Assembly (NCBI RefSeq): GCF_001713455.1 | Contig: NZ_CP016464.1 | Location: forward strand, 2,528,001 to 2,592,000 | DNA length: 64,000 nt | From: Bosea sp. RAC05 | Lineage (GTDB): Bacteria; Pseudomonadota; Alphaproteobacteria; Rhizobiales; Beijerinckiaceae | Reading direction: 5' to 3' | Part shown: positions 25,335 to 34,491 of the stretch, in pieces | How positions within the stretch are numbered: position 1 is the stretch's first letter | How the letters are laid out: each line of letters starts with the position of its first letter | Notes under the pieces: model-generated | Database searches by the model: none | What the model was told of the DNA's origin: nothing | The model's input: only the letters and a program-made list of their open reading frames with translations | Made by a program: the position numbers and the translations under genes

Positions 25335-26345
25335 TCAGCGCCTCGCCGCCAGGCCTTCGGGCCTGATCGCCAGCACCGCGACCATGATCAGGAAGGTCAG
25401 CATCACCGCATAGGTCGGCATGTAGACCGAGCCGAACTGCTCGGCGAGGCCGACGATCAGCGCCCCTACCGCCGCGCCCGGGATCGAGCCCATGCCGCCG
25501 ACGATGACGACGACGAGCGAGGACAGCAGGATGCGCGTATCCTCGCCCGGCTGCAGCGACTGGAAGGTGCCGCCGACGACGCCGGCGAGGCCCGCGAGCC
25601 CGGCCCCGAAAGCGAAGACCATGACGAAGACGAGCTGCACGCGCACGCCGGTCGCCGACAGCATGTCGCGATCGTCCACCCCGGCGCGCACGAGCATGCC
25701 GACCCGCGTGCGGTTGAGCGCCAGCCACATCAGCACGCCGACGACGATCGCCCCGATCAGGATGGCGATGCGCACCAGCGGGTAGGTCATCATCACCGCC
25801 TCGCCATTGCTGCGCAGCGCGACCGCCAAGGGCAGCGTCACCGGCCCCGAGAGCCAGTCCGGCGCCGTGACCTGGAAGGTGTCGCCGCCATAGCTCCACA
25901 ACAGCAGGTCGGCGAAGATGATCGAGAGCCCGATGGTGACGAGCGTCTGGCGGAGGTCCTGGCCCTCCATCCAGCGAAAGAGCAGCACCTGCATGAGGAT
26001 GCCAGCCAGCGCCACGACGAGGAAGGCGACCAGCAGCGCCATCAGCCAGGAGCCGGTCCATTCGCCGACGCTGTAGCCGACATAGCCGCCGAACAGATAC
26101 AGCGAGCCGTGCGCGAGGTTGACGTTGCGCATCAGCCCGAAGATCAGCGTGAACCCGCTGGCGACCAGGAAATACAGCGCCCCCAGCGTGATGCCGTTGA
26201 ACAGCGCGCTCAGGAAGACGCGCTTGCGCCCGAACATCGCCTCCATCCCCGGCGTCCAGATCGAAAAGACGAGCCAGGCCAGGACGGCGAGCGCCAGCAG
26301 GATGATCAGCGACCAGATCGGGCGGCGGGCGACGAAGTCAGACAT
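25335..26345 (-). CDS. livH: Branched-chain amino-acid-type ABC transporter permease LivH
   Basis: A 336-residue permease. LivH-type landmarks are GITLGALYFLVASGFTLIFGLM and NLAHGSLYLFGGY near residues 45-90, and the loop RVGMLVRAGVDDRDMLSATGV that faces the ATPases. An N-terminal helix of about 20 residues precedes the core. The ATG at 26345 overlaps the AraC regulator's stop by 8 bases, so importer and regulator are translated from one message. Confidence 0.92.
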   Translation of the reverse strand: MSDFVARRPIWSLIILLALAVLAWLVFSIWTPGMEAMFGRKRVFLSALFNGITLGALYFLVASGFTLIFGLMRNVNLAHGSLYLFGGYVGYSVGEWTGSWLMALLVAFLVVALAGILMQVLLFRWMEGQDLRQTLVTIGLSIIFADLLLWSYGGDTFQVTAPDWLSGPVTLPLAVALRSNGEAVMMTYPLVRIAILIGAIVVGVLMWLALNRTRVGMLVRAGVDDRDMLSATGVRVQLVFVMVFAFGAGLAGLAGVVGGTFQSLQPGEDTRILLSSLVVVIVGGMGSIPGAAVGALIVGLAEQFGSVYMPTYAVMLTFLIMVAVLAIRPEGLAARR

Positions 26346-27210
26346 GGCAGGCCCGCAGCGATGGGCCGGACAGGAGCGGCGGCTGGCCGACACGGCGCAG
26401 GACCCGGCGATAATCGCGCGGCGCCATGCCCATATGGGCGGTGAAGAAGCGGGTGAAGACGCTCTGGCAGGAGAAGCCGAGCGTCTGGCTGATCTGCGTC
26501 ACCGGATCGCCCGAGAGCACGAGGCGATCGAGCGCGGCGTCGAGCCGGACGGTGTTGGCGAAGACGGTCGGGGTGACGCCGACCTGCTCGCGGAAGAGCT
26601 TGAAGAAATGCGCCCGCGACAGCCCGGCCTCCCGGGCGACACGGGCGAGCGCGCCCTCATGGGCGGGATGGGCCTCGATCAGGCGCTGCGCCCGTGCCAC
26701 CCGCCGATCGAGCACGCTTTCCGGCGCGACATGCAGCAGGGCGGAGGCGAGGTCCTGGCCGATCGGCTCGCTCGAGGCCTGGGCCAGGGCCATCAGCACG
26801 GGCGCCAAATTGAGGTCGCGATGCGCCGACAGCAGCATTTCGACCGCCTCGTCACGCCAGGAGGCGAGTTCGCGGGTGATCACCAGCTCGGACGCCGGGA
26901 AGGCCAGCGCACCGGGCGGCGTCATGGTCTGGGCCGCGAGCCATTCGGGCTTGAGATAGACGACGAGGAAGAGGCCGAGCGCGCCCGCCCGTTCCGGCTG
27001 GAAGTTGTGCGGCTCCCACGGGTTGATCGCCACCCCCATGAAGGGGTCGACCAGCGTGGCGCGGCCATTCACGGTCACGATCCCGCGCGACCCTTCGAGG
27101 AAGAAGATCAGATGGGCCTCGCGGTGGGCGTGCAGCACCAGCGGGCGGTCGAGATCGTAGATCGCGACGCGGCCGAAGGGGCCGTGGCAGACCGCAACTG
27201 CGCGACTCAT
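26338..27210 (-). CDS. AraC-family transcriptional regulator
   Basis: A 290-residue regulator with an N-terminal cupin-like sensing domain (LHAHREAHLIFFLEG near the start, NPWEPHNFQ) and a C-terminal double helix-turn-helix (LARVAREAGLSRAHFFKLFREQVGVTP, then ISQTLGFSCQSVFTRFF). The start at 27210 gives MSRAVAVCHG; an in-frame ATG at 27261 adds 17 residues and cannot be excluded. The gene sits between the binding protein and livH and overlaps livH by 8 bases. It probably controls its own importer operon in response to the imported compound. Confidence 0.9.
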   Translation of the reverse strand: MSRAVAVCHGPFGRVAIYDLDRPLVLHAHREAHLIFFLEGSRGIVTVNGRATLVDPFMGVAINPWEPHNFQPERAGALGLFLVVYLKPEWLAAQTMTPPGALAFPASELVITRELASWRDEAVEMLLSAHRDLNLAPVLMALAQASSEPIGQDLASALLHVAPESVLDRRVARAQRLIEAHPAHEGALARVAREAGLSRAHFFKLFREQVGVTPTVFANTVRLDAALDRLVLSGDPVTQISQTLGFSCQSVFTRFFTAHMGMAPRDYRRVLRRVGQPPLLSGPSLRACHV

Positions 27211-27357
27211 GATGCCTCGCGAAAGTAGGTCCGACGCAGGAAGCTGGGCCTCGTCAGGCAAGCCACCGGCTTGGCACCGCGAGATCCGCTCGCAGGCGCC
27301 GGGAGTCGGGACGTGACGGAAGCGGAGGGGGCACGCAGGGCGCGCGTCCCCTCCATC

Positions 27358-27373
27358 GGGCGCTCGTGCGCCC
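27358..27373 (-). terminator. Stem-loop at the 3' end of the binding-protein gene
   Basis: An inverted repeat with 6-bp arms (GGGCGC / GCGCCC) and a four-base loop starts at the last base of the binding-protein stop codon, read on the minus strand. There is no T-run. It may stabilise the binding-protein message or partly end transcription before the AraC gene. The rest of the 162-base gap shows no other signal. Confidence 0.35.
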
Positions 27374-28620
27374 TATTTCTTGCATTCCGGATTGGTCCGG
27401 GACGGCAGGCCGATCGCCTTGAACGCCTCCAGCGGGAGGCCCAGCGTCTGCGTCACGTCCGGCACGGCGCGCACGAACTTGTTGGTCAGATCGCCATTGG
27501 GCAGCTCAGCGACCTCGGTGATGAAGGTCGTGGCGATCGCCTGCCGGTTGTCGTCGAGCCGGATCTTGCCGTTGGGCGCATTCAATTCGACCTTGGCGAG
27601 TTCGGCGCGCAGCTTGGCCCCGCCATCCGAGAGGTCGCCCTTGACCTTGTCCATCGCGATCGAGAGCGCCATCACGGCGTTGTAGTAGTTGGTCGCGAAG
27701 AGCGAGGGGCTGGCGAAGCGCTTGTCGGCCGGGAAGGCGTCCTGATAGGTCTTCACCCAGGTCTTCCAGCGCGGATCGTCCCAGGCGTCCGCGACGCCGC
27801 CCGACGAGGGCGTGCCGACGAGCAGGCGCTTGGCGGCGCCCTTCGACGACAGCACGGTCTGGTCGACCATGATCGAGCCGCCGATGAACTTCGCCTTGCC
27901 GCCGGTCTGGCTGTACTGGTTCAGGAAGTTGACCGCGTCGCCGCCGCCGAGACCGAGAAAGACGGCATCGACATTGTCGGGGATGTTGGCGATCACCGAA
28001 CCGAAGTCCTTGGTGCCGAGCGGAACCCACTGGCGCTGGACGATCTCGCCGCCTGCGCGGCAATAGCCGATCGCGAAGCCGAAGACCTGCGTGTAGGGGA
28101 AGGAGTAGTCCTCGGCGATCACCGAGATCTTCTTGTAGCCCTTGTCCTTCAGCACGTATTCGCCGAGACCGGCCATCCACATCGCGCCGTCGCTGTTGAA
28201 GCGGAAGAAGTTCGGCGAGGGATTGACGAAGGTCGTCTCGAGCGCGCCCGACGAGCCGTTGACCATGACGAGGTTCGGCACCGTCTTGCTGTAGTCGCGC
28301 ATGGCGATGCCTTCGGAGCCGGAGAGCGGCCCGATGATCAGCTGCACCTTGTCCTGCTCGACCAGCTTGCGGGCCGCGCGCAGCGCGGAATCCGGGCTGG
28401 CGTCGGTGGCCGTGATGATGAACTCGAATTCGCGCCCGGCCATCTTGTTGCCGAGTTCCTTGGCCGCGATCTGGACGCCGCGGACGCCGTCTTCACCGCC
28501 GGACGTCAGAGGGCCCGACAGCGTCGCCATCACACCGATCTTGAGTTTTTCCTGGGCATGCGCGGCCGGTGCAGCCGCGACGAAACAGGCCGCGATGGCG
28601 GCCGCAAGCGTCTTGCGCAT
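27373..28620 (-). CDS. ABC transporter substrate-binding protein, LivJ/LivK-like (family 4)
   Basis: A 415-residue periplasmic binding protein. The N-terminal Sec signal peptide is MRKTLAAAIAACFVAAAPAAHAQ with cleavage expected after AHA. The mature part starts EKLKIGVMATLSGPLTSGGED, which is the typical ligand-pocket segment, and continues with a type-I fold ending PECKK. The ATG at 28620 was chosen because it begins the signal peptide; upstream frame residues are Arg-rich and non-homologous. It should feed LivHMG and the LivF fusion. Family members bind branched amino acids, amides, urea or aromatic acids, so the ligand is open. Confidence 0.93.
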   Translation of the reverse strand: MRKTLAAAIAACFVAAAPAAHAQEKLKIGVMATLSGPLTSGGEDGVRGVQIAAKELGNKMAGREFEFIITATDASPDSALRAARKLVEQDKVQLIIGPLSGSEGIAMRDYSKTVPNLVMVNGSSGALETTFVNPSPNFFRFNSDGAMWMAGLGEYVLKDKGYKKISVIAEDYSFPYTQVFGFAIGYCRAGGEIVQRQWVPLGTKDFGSVIANIPDNVDAVFLGLGGGDAVNFLNQYSQTGGKAKFIGGSIMVDQTVLSSKGAAKRLLVGTPSSGGVADAWDDPRWKTWVKTYQDAFPADKRFASPSLFATNYYNAVMALSIAMDKVKGDLSDGGAKLRAELAKVELNAPNGKIRLDDNRQAIATTFITEVAELPNGDLTNKFVRAVPDVTQTLGLPLEAFKAIGLPSRTNPECKK

Positions 28621-28652
28621 CGTAGTCCTCCCTGCGTGCTGGCCGCGCCGAA

Positions 28653-28689
28653 GGTTCTGACGGCGAAGCCGGTGGCGGCTTTTGGAACC
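28653..28689 (-). promoter_or_regulatory. Possible structured 5' leader of the LivJ-like gene
   Basis: In the 267-base gap upstream of the binding-protein gene a two-part hairpin can form: outer arms GGTTC / GAACC and inner arms AAGCCG / CGGCTT. It lies about 33 bases from the start codon. The gap probably holds a promoter, since it is the largest gap within the 40-kb run, but no convincing -35/-10 pair is visible. Confidence 0.25.
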
Positions 28690-28887
28690 GCTCTGAGGAC
28701 ACGGTAACATAGCGCCTGACGCTGCCAAGACCGCGGATATTGCGCTGGGTCTGCTTTTTGGGCGGCCGTCGAAACGGGATGCGCGCGGCTTGGAACGCAT
28801 CCCGACCTGACCTGGCGGCGGCCCCGCGCCGCCGCTGTCGGCCGCCGCGGGAACCGTTCTGGCGGCGGGCGTGGTGTCGCGCGACCG

Positions 28888-29751
28888 TCAGCGCCCCTCG
28901 GACGAGCCGGAGGAGGCCGCGCGCGCCGCCGCGAGGGTTTCGAGCGTCGCCAGGATGGTTGCGAGATCCTCGACGTCGCCATATTTCGCGTCGATGTCGA
29001 ACAAAGCGGCGTCATGGGGGCCGGGATGGCGGTCCCCGACGCATTCGCGCGCGACGATCGGGCGGAAGCCGTATTGCAGCGCGTCGACCGCGGTGGCCCG
29101 CACGCAGCCGGAGGTCGAGCATCCCACGAGGATGACCGTGTCGATGCCCTGCGCCGTCAGCGTCGGCGCCAGCGCCGTGCCGAAGAAGCTGCTCGGATAG
29201 GCCTTCTCGAAGACGATCTCGTCGGAAAGCGGGGCGACCGCGGGGTCGAACTCCGCCAGCGGCTCGCCGCGCACCATGGCGCGCAGCGCCGGCACCTTCT
29301 GCACGAAGAGCCCGCCGTCGCGCCCGGAGGGATGGTAGATGGGCCGCGTGTGCAGGACCGGCACGCCGAGCCTGCGCGCCTGGGCGAAGAGGGCCCGCGT
29401 CTGCGCCACCGCCCCGACCACGCCCTCGGCATAGAAGGGCGCGCCGGGCGTCGTGTAGGAGCGCACGAAGTCGATCGCGATCACGGCCGGGTGCCGGCCG
29501 AAGCCGAGCCGGTTGTTGAAGACGCCGCGGTAGTTCTCCGCCGCACTCTCCCGAGGCGAGACCCCTGAGGGCGCGAAGGCCTGCGGGCCATAGGCCGGCT
29601 CGTCCTGCTTGCGCTCCACCGAAGCGCGCAGGGGCAGGGTCGAGGGCTGGCGCTGCGCCAGGGCGAGCCAGCGGTCGAGATGCTCGGGCGCGAGCCTGTC
29701 GAAGCCGCGGCTGGCGGCGAGTGCCGCGATGCTCTCGCGCGTCCAGGTCAT
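28888..29751 (-). CDS. AtzG-like domain fused to isochorismatase-fold cysteine hydrolase
   Basis: A 287-residue protein. Residues about 90-287 are an isochorismatase-like cysteine hydrolase of the N-carbamoylsarcosine-amidase type with a complete triad: Asp94 (AIDFVRSY), Lys183 (FEKAYPSSF) and Cys216 (CSTSGCV). Residues 1-55 are not part of that fold. They match the two small AtzG-like proteins in this window: a helical start (SIAALAASRGF), L-P-x-x-x-L spacing and the ending QDEPAY. AtzG-like proteins bind AtzE-type amidases, and the amidase gene at 29748 overlaps this one by 4 bases. The hydrolase call is firm; the AtzG-like domain call is by eye. Confidence 0.85.
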   Translation of the reverse strand: MTWTRESIAALAASRGFDRLAPEHLDRWLALAQRQPSTLPLRASVERKQDEPAYGPQAFAPSGVSPRESAAENYRGVFNNRLGFGRHPAVIAIDFVRSYTTPGAPFYAEGVVGAVAQTRALFAQARRLGVPVLHTRPIYHPSGRDGGLFVQKVPALRAMVRGEPLAEFDPAVAPLSDEIVFEKAYPSSFFGTALAPTLTAQGIDTVILVGCSTSGCVRATAVDALQYGFRPIVARECVGDRHPGPHDAALFDIDAKYGDVEDLATILATLETLAAARAASSGSSEGR

Positions 29752-31142
29752 CGTGCCGTCTCCGTCATCGCGCGCTGCGCCCGCCAGGGCGTGCGGTCCT
29801 CGTAAGCCGCGGCGAGCGCGAGGATATCGCTCTCGCTATGGCGGCGGCCGACGATCTGCCAGCACAGCGGCAACCCGGCCGGCGTGAAGCCGATGCACTG
29901 CATCAGGGCGGGATGGTCGGAGAGGTTGAACGGCGTCAGCAGCGTCTGCGTGGTGAAATCCGTCATTTCCGGCTCGACGCCGAGCCGCGGCGCGACATGC
30001 AGCGGGCCATAGGTGACGAGCGCGTCGTAGCGCTGGATCAGCGCATCGATCTGCGCCGCGATCTGGCCGCGCCGCCTCTGGGCGGCGATGTAGTCGACGG
30101 CCGAGGCCAGCGACCCCGCCATCAGCTTGTCGCGCAGCGCGAAGCCGAGCTCGCCCGGTCGCTCGCGCAGCTCCTTCTCGTGGATCGCCGCCGATTCCGG
30201 CGGGCCGATCAGCCGGGTCACGGCGTAGCAATCCGCCGCGCTGACGGGCAGGGCGACGGTCTCGAGGATCGCGCCCTCGGCCTCCAGCAGGGCGACCGCG
30301 TCGGCGAAGGCGGCGGCCAGCGGTGAGTCCGGCGGGGGCATCCCGGGGCCGGGATCGGACACGACCGCGATCCGCAGTCCGGCGAGGCCCGGGCGGCCCG
30401 GCACCGTCGGGCCCTTGCCGGTGAGTTCGCCAAAGATCAGCGCCGCATCGCGCGCGGTCCAGGCGAAGATCCCCGGTTTGTCCAGCGTGTAGCAATTGGG
30501 CAGGATGCCCGAGCGGTCGAGCACGTCGGAGGTGGCGATCAGGCCGAGCGTGCCCGTCGCGGCCGCCGGCAGGCGCACCGAGCCGGTGGTGTCGGAGCCG
30601 AGCGCAAACAGCGTGGTCCCCGCCGCGACGCTCGTACCGGCACCGGTGCTGGAGCCGCCGGCGAAGCGTTCCGTGTCCCAGGGATTGCGGGCGGTCGGGA
30701 AGGGCAGGTCGAAATACTCGCCGCCATTGCCGGTGCCGAACTCCCAGGTGTTGAGCTTGCCGAGCAGGATCGCGCCGGCCGCGCGCAGCCTGGCGACGAG
30801 CGCCGCATCCTGCGTCGGCACATGGTCGAGCCTGACGCGGGAGCCCGCGGTCGCGGGCAGCCCGGCGGCGTCGTAATTGTCCTTCACCGCATAGGGGATG
30901 CCGTGCAGCGGCCCGCGCCGCCGGCCGGCTCGGATCTCCGCTTCCGCCTCGCGGGCAGCGGCGCGAGCCTGCTCGGCCGCGACATGAATGAAGCTGTGGA
31001 TTGCCCCGTCCACTGCTGCGATGCGCGCGAGGCAGGCCTCGACGAGATCGACCGGTGAGAGCGTGCCGGCGGCGATGCGCTCCGACGCCTCGCAGACGCT
31101 CAACTGCCAGAGCGGGCGATCGATGACCACGCCGTCAGACAT
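29748..31142 (-). CDS. Amidase-signature hydrolase (GatA/AtzE family)
   Basis: A 464-residue amidase-signature enzyme with the Ser-cisSer-Lys triad: Lys87 (AVKDN), the GGSS segment with Ser164/165, and nucleophile Ser188 (DTTGS). The second Gly of the usual TGGS is Thr. The ATG at 31142 overlaps the preceding cysteine-hydrolase gene by 8 bases, and the 3' end overlaps the AtzG-like/cysteine-hydrolase fusion by 4. It resembles the amidase at 34715-36154 (shared WEFGTGNGG-type segment) more than the pair at 31838 and 33163. Substrate is unknown. Confidence 0.92.
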   Translation of the reverse strand: MSDGVVIDRPLWQLSVCEASERIAAGTLSPVDLVEACLARIAAVDGAIHSFIHVAAEQARAAAREAEAEIRAGRRRGPLHGIPYAVKDNYDAAGLPATAGSRVRLDHVPTQDAALVARLRAAGAILLGKLNTWEFGTGNGGEYFDLPFPTARNPWDTERFAGGSSTGAGTSVAAGTTLFALGSDTTGSVRLPAAATGTLGLIATSDVLDRSGILPNCYTLDKPGIFAWTARDAALIFGELTGKGPTVPGRPGLAGLRIAVVSDPGPGMPPPDSPLAAAFADAVALLEAEGAILETVALPVSAADCYAVTRLIGPPESAAIHEKELRERPGELGFALRDKLMAGSLASAVDYIAAQRRRGQIAAQIDALIQRYDALVTYGPLHVAPRLGVEPEMTDFTTQTLLTPFNLSDHPALMQCIGFTPAGLPLCWQIVGRRHSESDILALAAAYEDRTPWRAQRAMTETAR

Positions 31143-31809
31143 CGTTGCGCGCCAGATGGGCGAGCACGGCATCGAGCGGCTCGACATCGCCGAACTTCGC
31201 GTCGATGTCGAACAGATTCCAGGCGACGGCGCCGGCGATCCGGTCGCCCACCGCCTCGCGCACCACGATCGGGCGGAAGCCCTCGGCGATCGCGTCCTCG
31301 GTCGAGTGCCGGACGCAGGCCGAGGCCGTGACGCCGGTCAGGATCACCGTGTCGACGCCCATGCCCTTGAGCAGGCTCGACAGGTTGGTGCCGTGGAAGG
31401 CGCTCGCCCGCTTCTTCAGGATGACGAACTCGCCCTCGCGCGGGGCGAGTTCGGCGTCGATCTCCGCCTCCCAGCTGCCGGTCTTCATCGCCTCGATCGG
31501 CACCTTGCGCGACCACAGCCCCATGTCACTGTGCGGGCCGGCGGTCACGTCATAGGCCGTGGTGGTGAAGATGATCGGCAGGCCTTTGGCGCGGCAGGCG
31601 TCGAGCAGCGCCCGGTTGGCGGGAATGACGCTGTCCATGCCGCCGCAGGTGAAGGGGCTGCCCGGCCGCGTCCAGCCATTGGCCATGTCGATGACGACGA
31701 GTGCCGGCGCCTGGCCCCAGCCGACGCGGCGCTCGAAGCCGCGCTGCGCATAGAAGGCGGAATTCTCCGCGAAGATCGATCGCAGGCTCTGGTCCAGCAC
31801 GTCGCTCAT
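31135..31809 (-). CDS. Isochorismatase-fold cysteine hydrolase, N-carbamoylsarcosine-amidase-like
   Basis: A 224-residue hydrolase. The triad is Asp41 (VVIDMANGW), Lys133 (LKKRASAF) and Cys165 (TGVTASACVR). The segment DMANGWTRPGSPF places it with N-carbamoylsarcosine amidohydrolase and related ureide/amide hydrolases. Biuret and triuret hydrolases use the same fold. It lies between two amidases, 28 bases after one and overlapping the next by 8. It would release ammonia, perhaps with CO2, from a carbamoyl or amide compound. Exact substrate is unknown. Confidence 0.9.
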   Translation of the reverse strand: MSDVLDQSLRSIFAENSAFYAQRGFERRVGWGQAPALVVIDMANGWTRPGSPFTCGGMDSVIPANRALLDACRAKGLPIIFTTTAYDVTAGPHSDMGLWSRKVPIEAMKTGSWEAEIDAELAPREGEFVILKKRASAFHGTNLSSLLKGMGVDTVILTGVTASACVRHSTEDAIAEGFRPIVVREAVGDRIAGAVAWNLFDIDAKFGDVEPLDAVLAHLARNDV

Positions 31810-31837
31810 GGCGGCTTTCCTCTCGCGGTCGGGGGGC

Positions 31838-33148
31838 TCAGGCTTCGGGGCGGTATTGCGGCGTTTCGAGATCGATCACCGGCGCCAGGACCTCGCCCAT
31901 CGCGAGCAGCCGCGCATCGTCGAAGCGCGGCGCCACGATCTGCACGCCGACGGGCAGGCCGATCGGCCCGGTCGTGCAGGGAATGCCGAGGCAGGGGACG
32001 TGCAGCAGCGTCCACATCGCGTTGAAGACATGGTCGCCGGTGTTGTAGCTGCCCTCGGGCGCCTCGCCGGGCGCGGCCGGGGTCAGCACCACGTCGAAAT
32101 CAGCATAGAGCGCTTCAAAAGCGCGCCGGCATTCCGCAGCGAGGTCATAGGCGGCGATCAGCTGGGCCGGCGTGATGCCGAGCTTGTTCTCGGCGCGGTC
32201 GCGAAAATCCTGGTGCAGCCGGTCGCCGAATTCGAGCGCCGCATCGAGGAAGGAGGCGCGGCCCTCGCCCATCATGATCGTGTGCTGGGCGTCGAATAGG
32301 CCGCCGAACGGCTCGGGCAGCGTCAGTTCGGTCACCGTCACCCCGGCCTGCCGGAGCCGGTCGCAGGCGAGGTCGAACGCCTTTTCGCCCGCGGGCTCGA
32401 TCTTGCCCCAATAGGGCGTGCGGCAGGCCGCCACCTTGAGTGTGGTGAGGTCGGGCGTCGTGAGTGCACCGACATCATGCAGGCGGAAGGCGGAGGCGAC
32501 GAGCGAGAGATCCGCGACGCTGCGGCCATACCAGCCGATCGTGTCGAGCATGTTGGAATACTGCTTGGCGCCCTCGCGGCTGACCGAGCCCCAGGTCGGT
32601 TTCAGCCCGTAGATGCCGTTGAAGGAGGCGGGGCGGATATGCGAGCCGCCGGTCTGGGTGCCGAAGGCGAGCGGCACCTGCCGGTCGCCGACCGCCGCGC
32701 CCGAGCCGGAGGAGGAGCCGCCGGGCGTATGGGCGAGGTTCTTCGGGTTGCGCGTCGCCGCCCGCCGGCCGCCGGCCGCGAACTCCACCGTGTCGGTCTT
32801 GCCGAGGATGACCGCACCGGAGAGCCGCGCCACGCCGACGCAGGCTGCGTCCCGTGACGGCCTGTGGCCCTGGAACACCGGCGAGTTGTAGGTCGTCGGC
32901 ATGTCGGCGGTGTCGATCATGTCCTTCACGCCGAAGGGGAGCCCGTGCAGCGGGCCCTTGACCGGATGCTTGTCGACCTCGCGGGCGGCCGCGATCGCCT
33001 TGGCCTTGTCGAGATGGAGCCAGGCCTTGACCTGCGGGTCGCGGGCCTCGATCCGGGCGATGCAGGAGCGGATCAGGGTCTCGCTGGTCAGCTTGCCGTC
33101 GCGGATCTGCGCGGCGGCCTCGGCTGCGGTCAGAAAACAGGGTTCCAT
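31838..33148 (-). CDS. Amidase-signature hydrolase
   Basis: A 436-residue amidase-signature enzyme. Lys75 is in FGVKD, the cis-Ser lies in GGSSSGSG at 143-150, and the nucleophile is Ser169 (GTQTGGSHIRP). It is a close paralogue of the next gene (both begin EPCFLTAA and share HGLPFGVKD and TTYNSP), so the pair arose by tandem duplication. The gap between them is 14 bases. This copy has no AtzG-like gene directly attached and might share the one at 34488. Confidence 0.92.
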   Translation of the reverse strand: MEPCFLTAAEAAAQIRDGKLTSETLIRSCIARIEARDPQVKAWLHLDKAKAIAAAREVDKHPVKGPLHGLPFGVKDMIDTADMPTTYNSPVFQGHRPSRDAACVGVARLSGAVILGKTDTVEFAAGGRRAATRNPKNLAHTPGGSSSGSGAAVGDRQVPLAFGTQTGGSHIRPASFNGIYGLKPTWGSVSREGAKQYSNMLDTIGWYGRSVADLSLVASAFRLHDVGALTTPDLTTLKVAACRTPYWGKIEPAGEKAFDLACDRLRQAGVTVTELTLPEPFGGLFDAQHTIMMGEGRASFLDAALEFGDRLHQDFRDRAENKLGITPAQLIAAYDLAAECRRAFEALYADFDVVLTPAAPGEAPEGSYNTGDHVFNAMWTLLHVPCLGIPCTTGPIGLPVGVQIVAPRFDDARLLAMGEVLAPVIDLETPQYRPEA

Positions 33149-33162
33149 GGGCTCGGGCTTTC

Positions 33163-34491
33163 TCAGGCGGCGGAGAGGAGGCGGGTGCGCTCTTCGGCAC
33201 CCGTGTCGATGACGGATTGGAGCGCCTGCGCGATCCCGAGCAGCCGCGCATCGGACAGGCGCGGGCCGACGAGCTGGACGCCGACCGGCAGGCCGAGCCC
33301 GCCCAGGATGGCGGGGATGGCGACGCAGGGCGTGTGCAGCAGCGTCCAGAGGCCGTTGAAGATCCAGTTGCCGACGTTCTGGAGGCCCTTCGGCGCCTCG
33401 CCGGTCGAGGCCGGCGCCAGCACGGCGTCATAGCCCGCGGCGATGGCGTCGAACTCTTTGCGGCAGATGTCGGACAGATCGAACGCCTCGACGAGCCGTT
33501 TCGGCGTTACACCGCGCCCGTTCTCGACCGTCAGCCGCAATTCCGGATGGAGCTTGTCGCCATGGCGCAGATATTCGTCATGCAGCGCGACGCGCCCCTC
33601 GCCATACATGATCATCGTATGGGCCTCGGCGAGATCGCCGAAATGGGCGGGGAGGACGATCTCCTCCACGACCGCGCCGGCCTTGCGCAGCCGCTCGACC
33701 GCCGCGGCCATCGCTTGTTTCGCGCCGTCCTCGGCCTGGGCCCAGAACGGGGTCTCGCAAGAGCCGATGCGCAGGCCCTTCACGTCGGGAACGGCGATGG
33801 CCCCGGTTCCCTCGAGCCTGAATGCCTGCGCGGCCAGGACCAGATCCTCGACGCTGCGGCCATACCAGCCGACCGTGTCGAGAATGGCCGAGATCATGTG
33901 CACCCCCTCGCGGCTGACGGTGCCCCAACTGGGTTTCAGCGCGTAGATGCCGTTGAAGGAGGCCGGCCGGATATGCGAGCCGGCGGTCTGGGTGCCGAAG
34001 GCGAAGGGCACCTGAAAATCCCCGACCGCCGCGCCCGAGCCCGAGGAGGAGCCGCCCGGCGTATGGGCCGCGTTGTAGGGGTTGGTGCTGGCGGCGCGGC
34101 GCGAATTGAAGGCGAACTCGACCGTGTCGGTCTTGCCGAGGATGACCGCGCCCGCCTGGCGCACGATCCCGACGCAGGCCGCGTCGCGCGTCGGGCGGTG
34201 GCCCTGCCACGCCGGCGAATTATAGGTCGTCGGCAGGTCCGCCGTGTCCATGATGTCCTTCACGCCGAAGGGCAGGCCGTGCAGCGGCCCCATGGACGGG
34301 CGCTTGTCGATCTCGCGCGCCTGGGCGATGGCGTGGGCGCGATCGACATGGAGCCAGGCCTTGACCACCGGGTCGCGCGCCTCGATCCGCTCGAGGCAGG
34401 AGCGGATCAGCGCCTCGCTGGTGAGCCGGCCCGTCTTGATCGCCTCGGCGGCCTGGGCCGCCGTCAGGAAGCAGGGTTCGGTTCCCGTCAC
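33163..34491 (-). CDS. Amidase-signature hydrolase, AtzE-like, GTG start overlapping its AtzG-like partner
   Basis: A 442-residue amidase. Lys78 is in FGVKD, cis-Ser in GGSSSGSG near 147-154, nucleophile Ser172 (GTQTAGSHIRP). The start is a GTG at 34491 that overlaps the stop of the upstream AtzG-like gene as GTGA, so translation is coupled. The first residues VTGTEPCFLTAAQAA align with the start of the paralogue at 31838-33148, which supports this start. AtzE needs AtzG to fold and act, so the pair should form a GatCA-like complex. Confidence 0.9.
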   Translation of the reverse strand: MTGTEPCFLTAAQAAEAIKTGRLTSEALIRSCLERIEARDPVVKAWLHVDRAHAIAQAREIDKRPSMGPLHGLPFGVKDIMDTADLPTTYNSPAWQGHRPTRDAACVGIVRQAGAVILGKTDTVEFAFNSRRAASTNPYNAAHTPGGSSSGSGAAVGDFQVPFAFGTQTAGSHIRPASFNGIYALKPSWGTVSREGVHMISAILDTVGWYGRSVEDLVLAAQAFRLEGTGAIAVPDVKGLRIGSCETPFWAQAEDGAKQAMAAAVERLRKAGAVVEEIVLPAHFGDLAEAHTMIMYGEGRVALHDEYLRHGDKLHPELRLTVENGRGVTPKRLVEAFDLSDICRKEFDAIAAGYDAVLAPASTGEAPKGLQNVGNWIFNGLWTLLHTPCVAIPAILGGLGLPVGVQLVGPRLSDARLLGIAQALQSVIDTGAEERTRLLSAA

